From contig CAZQIV010000022.1 of the NCBI GenBank assembly GCA_964593705.1, positions 1-64,000 of the forward strand: a DNA stretch of 64,000 bases, written 5' to 3'. Shown in pieces: positions 58,035-64,000 of this stretch; within the stretch, counting starts at the first letter, position 1; every line of letters begins with the position of its first letter. The position numbers and the translations under genes were made by a program. Under the pieces are notes generated by a model. That model searched no databases and had not been told where the DNA came from. It worked only from the letters and a program-made list of their open reading frames with translations. The stretch is from SABY01 sp964593705 (GTDB lineage Bacteria; Bacteroidota; Bacteroidia; Bacteroidales; 4484-276).

Positions 58035-61000
58035 TTATTTAATAAGGATTTTTCGTGTGGCAGTTTGCCCGTCTGCCGAAATTGTCATCATATAAGCTCC
58101 TGCAGGCAATATGGGTAAATCGATCCTTTGTGTACCGGAAACCTCTTTCAAACTTTGGCTTAAAATTTTTCGTCCATTCAAATCAAATATTTCAATTTCT
58201 GTTTTTTGAAAAGGAGCCTTAAAATTCAGATATAATTCTTCGCTGGCCGGATTGGGATAAACCACCACATAAACCGATTGTTCAGTGTTTTCCCTTACAT
58301 CGGCATAAGCAATTGAATCGCCAATATGACACATCAATCCTGCCCGTGAGGATGAGGTCTTCAGGATGTTTTCATCATCGCTTTGAATTGTGTTGGCAAA
58401 ATTTCCCCCTACAAAAACATTATTTTCATCAAAGACACTTATACCATAAAGGTGATTTCCCGAGGAAGTACTTTCGAATGTTTTAACCCAACTTACTTCT
58501 CCATCGTTAGTATATTTTGCTACATACATATCTCTGGCTCCGGAAGGAATGTATTGCCAGTCACCAAAGTGAATCGTATCAACAATATCGCCCATAACAT
58601 AAAAATTTCCTTCGCTGTCGATATCTGCTTCACCATAATTATTCCCCCACCTGTGCGATTGGATGGAGTTTGCCCAAAGCGTGTTTCCGTCGCCATCAAT
58701 TTTGGCATTGAATGGGCTGTATTTATTGTAGGGTGTTCGCAGCATTATATTATCAAACATTGCCGAGTCGCCGTGGGTTCCGGTGAGGTACAAATTTCCT
58801 TCGGCATCAGATACGGAAGCAGTGGGCCAGCAGTAATATCCGCCGTAATTAATGGGGCTGTAACCAAAGGACTTTGCCCACAGGTAATTATCCTGCTCAT
58901 CATATTTGGCCACAATACATCTCCCATCGTTGGGAGTGAGACCTATGTTGTTGTTCCCGTTATTAAAAAACACCGTGTCGCCGGCAGGTTCCAGGGTTAC
59001 AAAATAGCCTCCTGATGGTACAACTGCAACTCCAACCTGGTAAAAGAAATACTCTGTTTTAAACTGTTTGGCAGAAATAAAATCACCGTCCATGGAATAT
59101 TTTACAAGGAGAGCGTTACCACTGCTATTACCATAAGTTGTAAAGGATTCGCCTCCAATTTGTATGGTTCCACCAAAAGTAAAGGCACAGTAAACGTTTC
59201 CTTGTGGGTCAACATCCACCGATTGTATTTCAATGCTAGAATAGGGGAATTCTTCAATCCATAAAAATTCGCCATTATCAATATATGATGCTAAGAAAGA
59301 TGATCTGAACAGTGCAACTAATTCAAGGCCTCCTATTTTCAGGGTGTCTTCATAACTTCCATGCAGGTATAGTTGTTTGTGGGCATCATCTATCTTCAGG
59401 TTTGTTTCGGTATATGACCACCGGGCAGTGCCACCTTCGATGGTCGAGATCCACTGTACTTCACCATCGGGCTTTTGGCCAGCAAGAAGCATGGCCTGCT
59501 TAGGACTTGTAAATTCCAATCCGAAATAGTTAGTGTAACCTAGTATATTGCTAAGAGCGAAAGTCATACCATCTCCGTTCACTTCCAGCCCGGTAAGTTG
59601 AGATGTGCCTGAATTGCCCTGGCTTGTAACAATGCTTTGAGAGGTTCCGGCAAAATTATATTGTATAAGCGAAGCATTCATACTCGTGATTCCGGCCATA
59701 ATGAAACCATTTTCTGAACCTGAAAGAATTCCTAAAACCTCCTGATTCACCGTAAAGGCATGTTGGGCAGCACCTGAACTGTCATAAATAGCTGCATAAA
59801 AACCGGTATTTCCATAGACTTCAATATCATCAAATGTTGCCCATGAATCCATTCCTCCCGAAATACAAGGCTGGTCATTTTCCAACAAAGCAAAACCGTT
59901 GAGTTCTTTTTGTGTGCCATTAGTTGACTTTGCCCAAGCCACCTCGCCCTGGCTATTTATCCTCACAATAAACGCATCCGTTGAACCAACACCAAGTAAA
60001 ATCCCTCCAAATTCCACATTACGGCGAAAGTAGCCCGTCATAAAAACATCTCCGGTTTCTCCAATTTCAATTTGGGGATTATAGCTATCTCCGATAGGAC
60101 TCTGGATATGTTCACCGATGATAGCCCATTCATAATTCCCGGCAAAATCTGCCTTCGAAACAAAGGCATCTGCATAGATGAAGGGATCTAAAAAAATATC
60201 CCCCAGCCAGGCATCTTCATGTGCGGTACCCGCCACATAAAGTGCATCGCCCGAAACGACCACATCGTTGAAGGCAATGTTGTGTTCCTGCCACCATAAG
60301 GGATTTCCGCTTTGATCGAGTTTTGTTAAAAATGAGGATTGAGCCCAACTTGGATTGCCATTCAGGGTGCCTGTAAGATAAATGTTTTGATCGCTATCAA
60401 TGGCCAGCGCCAATCCCTGATACAGAAACCCCGATTGCCCAATATTTTTAAGTAAATTGATCTGTCCATCAAAGGCAACTTTCATTAGTAAAGCGTCAGA
60501 AGTTCCGGTTAATACCACCGTTGATCCATCCATCGAAAAACCAGAACCATCAAAATATCCGGTAATGATCAACTCAGTATCAGTAATCTCCACTTCATAC
60601 AAGGCAGATGAATTATTTTCACCACTATTGCCTTGTTTTATCCAGAGGACATTTCCTGAATTATCCATCTTCGCAATAAATACGTCTCGCTTTCCAACAC
60701 TACTTAAGGTTTGGCCTGCAAATTCCATGATTCCGGCAAAGTCGCCAATCACATATAAATTCCCGGTTTCATCAGCAACTACCTTACGTGCTTTGTCGGT
60801 TCCTGTGCCACCAAATTTTGTCAGCCAGTCCACTTCAGGGGCTTCACCAAAATCTCCGAAAACGCCATCCTGCGATTTGAAATTTTGGTGTCGCTGAAAA
60901 TTATCGTCTTCCTCCTGCGAAAGCATCTTGGCTTTTAGTTGCCTGAAAGATTCCATCTGATCGTTATCAGATTTTGTGTTTTGCGCGAAAGCTGATAAAT

Positions 61001-61046
61001 TCAATAAAAATAATGTGATAATGGAGAGTGTAATTAAGTTTTTCAT
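58035..61046 (-). CDS. Large secreted beta-propeller (SBBP-repeat) protein with type IX sorting domain
   Basis: A 1003-residue protein: signal peptide (LSIITLFLLNLSAFAQ), then many repeats of the form VxDxxGNLYVTGxF and AKYDxxGxxxWAKS (for example DETGNLYVIGDFAGIMEF, DSDQNIYLTGTLNG, DAEGNLYLTGTHGD), the SBBP or PQQ-like seven-bladed pattern, and a C-terminal T9SS sorting domain (YPNPASEELYLNFK ... GAYMMTISADGQT). It is probably surface-attached or released; ligands are unknown. The start at 61046 gives a clean signal peptide. Confidence 0.88.
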   Translation of the reverse strand: MKNLITLSIITLFLLNLSAFAQNTKSDNDQMESFRQLKAKMLSQEEDDNFQRHQNFKSQDGVFGDFGEAPEVDWLTKFGGTGTDKARKVVADETGNLYVIGDFAGIMEFAGQTLSSVGKRDVFIAKMDNSGNVLWIKQGNSGENNSSALYEVEITDTELIITGYFDGSGFSMDGSTVVLTGTSDALLMKVAFDGQINLLKNIGQSGFLYQGLALAIDSDQNIYLTGTLNGNPSWAQSSFLTKLDQSGNPLWWQEHNIAFNDVVVSGDALYVAGTAHEDAWLGDIFLDPFIYADAFVSKADFAGNYEWAIIGEHIQSPIGDSYNPQIEIGETGDVFMTGYFRRNVEFGGILLGVGSTDAFIVRINSQGEVAWAKSTNGTQKELNGFALLENDQPCISGGMDSWATFDDIEVYGNTGFYAAIYDSSGAAQHAFTVNQEVLGILSGSENGFIMAGITSMNASLIQYNFAGTSQSIVTSQGNSGTSQLTGLEVNGDGMTFALSNILGYTNYFGLEFTSPKQAMLLAGQKPDGEVQWISTIEGGTARWSYTETNLKIDDAHKQLYLHGSYEDTLKIGGLELVALFRSSFLASYIDNGEFLWIEEFPYSSIEIQSVDVDPQGNVYCAFTFGGTIQIGGESFTTYGNSSGNALLVKYSMDGDFISAKQFKTEYFFYQVGVAVVPSGGYFVTLEPAGDTVFFNNGNNNIGLTPNDGRCIVAKYDEQDNYLWAKSFGYSPINYGGYYCWPTASVSDAEGNLYLTGTHGDSAMFDNIMLRTPYNKYSPFNAKIDGDGNTLWANSIQSHRWGNNYGEADIDSEGNFYVMGDIVDTIHFGDWQYIPSGARDMYVAKYTNDGEVSWVKTFESTSSGNHLYGISVFDENNVFVGGNFANTIQSDDENILKTSSSRAGLMCHIGDSIAYADVRENTEQSVYVVVYPNPASEELYLNFKAPFQKTEIEIFDLNGRKILSQSLKEVSGTQRIDLPILPAGAYMMTISADGQTATRKILIK

Positions 61047-61208
61047 AACATTATGTTTTGGTTTATTTTGAGGCAAACTTACCAAATATTAAGCCATCTC
61101 CGGTATTTTCCTTTTTCCCATATGCTTCTTTTTTGGTTTCTATTAAAATTAACCAAAGCCGGAATAATCATCGGTTTGTGTCTGTCAAACCAACCAAAAC
61201 TATAGTTT

Positions 61209-62048
61209 ATGTACAGAAATTTTTCGATGATCATTTTCATTTATCTTGCTATTGCCCTCTCTTCGTGTAGCAAAAAACCATTGCACAAAAGCAAAGCCCT
61301 TGAAAGCATGGCTGAACGTCCGGAAGCCGGGACTCTCGAATGGATCGACAGGATGCAGTACGATGCGAAAAACAATATTTCTTATGGTTGCTTTAATGAC
61401 TCAAATGATTTGCTTATCCGAACTATGGTGACTGACAGAAGTGCAATCACTAAAATCTTCGCAGCCGGTTTTACTATTCACATCGACACATCAGGAAAGA
61501 AAGGACCACAATATTCAATAAAATATCCGCTTGCCCAGGGGATGCAAAACATGCCCCGGCCCGGTGAAAGGAATAAAAATAATGATGCCCTCCATGCAGG
61601 AGCAAGGCCGGACAATGATATGACCAACAGATTAAAAACTGCTTTAAACCAAATTGAAATAATAGGATTTAACGAGGAACAAACCAACAGTACACTTTTA
61701 AATTCAAGACAGGGAGATGGTATTTGCGCCTGGATTTATATCGATGATAATCAAACCATGTACTACGAATTAAAAATTCCACTTCGGTATATTTTTAGTG
61801 CAGGCTTTGCCCCGGGAAAAATGATCTCCTTAGGTTTTGAATCGGGAAAAATAGATTTGCCTTCAAGTGGTCCGTCGGCAAATATGAGTATGCGTCCCGG
61901 TGGTAGTAGCGGAGGCAGACCAGGTGGTGGAGGCCGGCCACAAGGAAGCGGAGATCGTGCAGGGATGGGCAATCAACAGGGTATGGCCGAAATGCAATCG
62001 CTGTCGAAGCCTGTTAAAATCTGGATAAAAAGAATTGAACTGAATTAA
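61209..62048 (+). CDS. Hypothetical lipoprotein with Gly/Arg-rich segment
   Basis: A 279-residue lipoprotein (IYLAIALSSC, lipid Cys about 20). The folded part (residues 40-215) resembles uncharacterised Bacteroidota outer-membrane lipoproteins (YELKIPLRYIFSAGFAPGKM). Near the C terminus is a low-complexity run (SSGGRPGGGGRPQGSGDRAG). It lies 8 bp before a TonB-dependent receptor gene, so the two are probably one operon; it could be a surface accessory of that receptor. Confidence 0.72.
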   Translation: MYRNFSMIIFIYLAIALSSCSKKPLHKSKALESMAERPEAGTLEWIDRMQYDAKNNISYGCFNDSNDLLIRTMVTDRSAITKIFAAGFTIHIDTSGKKGPQYSIKYPLAQGMQNMPRPGERNKNNDALHAGARPDNDMTNRLKTALNQIEIIGFNEEQTNSTLLNSRQGDGICAWIYIDDNQTMYYELKIPLRYIFSAGFAPGKMISLGFESGKIDLPSSGPSANMSMRPGGSSGGRPGGGGRPQGSGDRAGMGNQQGMAEMQSLSKPVKIWIKRIELN

Positions 62049-62056
62049 ATCAGACT

Positions 62057-64000
62057 ATGCGGAAACTATTTTTTTTCTTAAGTACAGTATTACTGTTCTT
62101 TTCAACTATCCGGGGCTATGCCCAGCAAACTGATGAAGTATTGATCTCGGGATTTTTCTATGGTAAAACCCGATTGAACATATTGCATCAAATTGCAAAT
62201 GACCACAAGCTATACCTTGATTTTGACAAAGAAATTATCCCCAAAGGCATGATGCCGGGCAGGTCGGTGGAGAATATGCCTATGAATGATTTTTTGGAAA
62301 TTGTTCTCGGTGATAAAGTGATTTACAAATTCGTTGATGATCGGATAATCATCAGGCCAAAAGGCGCTTCCATTGATTATGTGGCGCAAACCTACGAACG
62401 AAAAACGGACTTTACCCTCAGCGGGAAAATTGTGGATGAAGAAAGCCAGGAGTCATTGCCTTTTTCCCAAATCATAGTGGAAGGAATCACTATTGGCGGT
62501 GCATCAAACAACGATGGCTACTTTACTTTATTCAATGTTCCTTCCGACACTTCCACCCTGCTTGTTTCGTTTATTGGCTACAAACTTCAAAAGGTATTTC
62601 TTACGCCAAAACTGGTCGGTAAAAACCTTGTTATAAAAATGAAATCTCTTTCAGTTCAACTCGATGAGGTGGAAATATATGGCCAGCACGAGGAGCTTTT
62701 GCGTATGGCTTCCAATACCGGGAAGATTAGCATGTCGCCACAAAAAATCGAATCACTTCCTGATATTGGCGAAAAGGACGTTTTCAGATCCTTCCAGTTG
62801 CTTCCGGGAATTTCGGGGAGCAATGAGGCCTCATCGGGATTGTACGTACGCGGTGGTACACCCGATCAAAACCTTATTTTATATGATGGTTTTACGGTTT
62901 ATCATGTCGATCACCTTTACGGGATGTTCAGCTCTTTTAACTCCAACGCAATCAAAGATGTGAAACTGAGTAAAGGCGGCTTTGAAGCCAAATACGGAGG
63001 AAGGCTTTCGAGTGTAATGGAGATTACCGGCAAGGATGGCGACCAAAACTCTTTTAATGCCGGTGGGAGTATTAGTTTGATGAGTTTTAATGTTTATACT
63101 GATTTTCCGATCGGAGAAAAGATAACTGCATTTTTTACGGCACGCCGCTCTTTTCAGAGTAATTTTTACCAGGGGATTTTCGATCAGTTCAACACCAGTA
63201 ACTCGGTTGAACCTTCAGGAGAAATGGCCGGGAGGATGAGGAGATTTACCGAACAAACAAGCCCAAACACCTATTTCTATGATTTGAATGGGAAAATGAC
63301 TTACCGTTCCAATGCCGGGGATATCATTTCGTGGAGTATATATAATGGACAAGACAACCTGGATAACTCAAACGACAACACCAGATCATTTGGTGGTTTT
63401 TCGATGAGCAGCGAAACCAACGACCTTACCAGCTGGGGGAATGTGGGATCGAGCCTGAAATGGTCGCGAAAATGGAACGAAAAACTATATTCAAATTACC
63501 TCCTTTCCTATTCAAGGTATTACAGTAAGCGCGACATGACCCGCTCGGGTACGCGTATTCAGGATGATGAAGCCATAGACTTTACCAATGGTCAGTACGA
63601 AGTGAATTACATGCACGATTATTCATTAAAACTTGATAATGAGTACAAGTTTGGACAAAAAAACAATGTGGCTTTTGGACTGCAAACTACCTACTATGTG
63701 AACGATTATGATTTTACAATGAACGACACCCTGATTATCGAGGATAGATATGATAAGCAATTGCAAAGTTCGATTTACTTTCAGGATGAATATACTCCGG
63801 GGACATGGCTCAACCTGAAACCCGGAATCAGGGCTACCTGGTACAGTGGAACCGAGAAAATGTACTTTGAACCGAGGTTACAGGCAAATTTTAATATTTC
63901 GGATGAGTTAAGAATTAAAGGAGCCTGGGGAAAATATTATCAATTTGCAAACCGCATTATTCGTAACGACCTTCAATCCGGGGCACGTGATTTCTGGGTG
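62057..64000 (+). CDS. TonB-dependent outer-membrane receptor (partial, runs off the window)
   Basis: At least 648 codons, open to the window end. Signal peptide, an STN-like N-terminal domain (ILHQIANDHKLYLDFDKEII), a carboxypeptidase-regulatory-like domain (FTLSGKIVDEESQESLPFSQ) and the TonB plug domain (VFRSFQLLPGISGSNEASSG, LYVRGGTPDQNLILYDG, KGGFEAKYGGRLSSVME), followed by the beginning of the beta-barrel. An STN domain suggests a link to an anti-sigma factor, though none is seen here. The substrate is unknown; it is not a clear SusC type because no susD follows inside the window. Confidence 0.9.
   Translation, partial: MRKLFFFLSTVLLFFSTIRGYAQQTDEVLISGFFYGKTRLNILHQIANDHKLYLDFDKEIIPKGMMPGRSVENMPMNDFLEIVLGDKVIYKFVDDRIIIRPKGASIDYVAQTYERKTDFTLSGKIVDEESQESLPFSQIIVEGITIGGASNNDGYFTLFNVPSDTSTLLVSFIGYKLQKVFLTPKLVGKNLVIKMKSLSVQLDEVEIYGQHEELLRMASNTGKISMSPQKIESLPDIGEKDVFRSFQLLPGISGSNEASSGLYVRGGTPDQNLILYDGFTVYHVDHLYGMFSSFNSNAIKDVKLSKGGFEAKYGGRLSSVMEITGKDGDQNSFNAGGSISLMSFNVYTDFPIGEKITAFFTARRSFQSNFYQGIFDQFNTSNSVEPSGEMAGRMRRFTEQTSPNTYFYDLNGKMTYRSNAGDIISWSIYNGQDNLDNSNDNTRSFGGFSMSSETNDLTSWGNVGSSLKWSRKWNEKLYSNYLLSYSRYYSKRDMTRSGTRIQDDEAIDFTNGQYEVNYMHDYSLKLDNEYKFGQKNNVAFGLQTTYYVNDYDFTMNDTLIIEDRYDKQLQSSIYFQDEYTPGTWLNLKPGIRATWYSGTEKMYFEPRLQANFNISDELRIKGAWGKYYQFANRIIRNDLQSGARDFWV

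Noticed and set aside
58383..59015. 210-codon plus-strand frame opposite the propeller gene
   Set aside because: Antisense to the repeated propeller blades; no protein features.

Overview
The window looks like chromosomal DNA of an anaerobic or facultative Bacteroidota, most likely Bacteroidales or Marinilabiliales. Evidence: AT-rich sequence; genes mostly without Shine-Dalgarno sites; a promoter matching the Bacteroidota consensus (TTTG, 19 nt, TAnnTTTG) at 27268-27298; type IX secretion C-terminal sorting domains on several proteins; a LytS/LytTR pair; HYC_CC_PP and GxxExxY family proteins; and interspersed palindromic repeats of a kind common in this phylum. No rRNA, tRNA or CRISPR array was seen.

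Region 1 (1-10.4 kb) is a coherent sulfur and electron-transfer locus. A Crp/Fnr-type regulator is divergent from an operon of TusA, a YeeE/YedE transporter, two rhodanese-like lipoproteins (one ending in a SoxY-like GGCGG arm, neither with a canonical rhodanese active-site loop), a DsrE-like protein, a second TusA, a stand-alone degenerate MvhD-like protein, two HdrA-like flavoproteins (QmoA- and QmoB-like), a small winged-helix protein and a QmoC-like HdrC/HdrE fusion. The inferred flow is sulfane sulfur or thiosulfate, then periplasmic carriers, YeeE, TusA/DsrE, and a Qmo-like complex at the quinone pool. No apr, sat, dsrAB or HdrB is present here. The locus is bracketed by two long hairpins whose 39-bp cores are exact reverse complements of each other.

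Region 2 (10.4-18.3 kb) is a repeat-rich area with two tandem CotH-kinase/lamin-tail paralogues (the first broken by an in-frame TAG), a REP-associated tyrosine transposase lying among REP-like repeats, and nucleotidyltransferase remnants.

Region 3 (18.3-30 kb) holds a LytS/LytTR two-component system, then a hicAB module, then a catabolic cluster (XRE-cupin regulator, KamA-family aminomutase, CoA-transferase A and B, class III aminotransferase, thiolase), an AAA/DUF4143 ATPase with a palindromic operator inside its promoter, a second hicB with a truncated hicA, and a 6-phosphogluconolactonase-like lipoprotein. The catabolic genes suggest a route from an alpha-amino acid through a beta-amino acid and beta-keto acid to acyl-CoAs.

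Region 4 (30-35.2 kb) contains a GxxExxY protein, an aldo/keto reductase broken by an in-frame TAG, a GH2 beta-mannosidase lipoprotein and an HD-domain protein.

Region 5 (35.3-57 kb) is a heavy-metal (copper, silver, zinc or cobalt class) resistance island: two complete RND tripartite efflux systems, two CDF transporters, HMA proteins, a broken copper P-type ATPase, a multicopper oxidase with a sorting domain, and a truncated AraC regulator with an HMA-like N terminus. Between them sits a small cluster of short peptides and a TlpA-like thioredoxin.

Region 6 (57-64 kb) has a class I glutamine amidotransferase, a large secreted beta-propeller-like protein with a sorting domain, a glycine-rich lipoprotein and the start of a TonB-dependent receptor that runs off the window.
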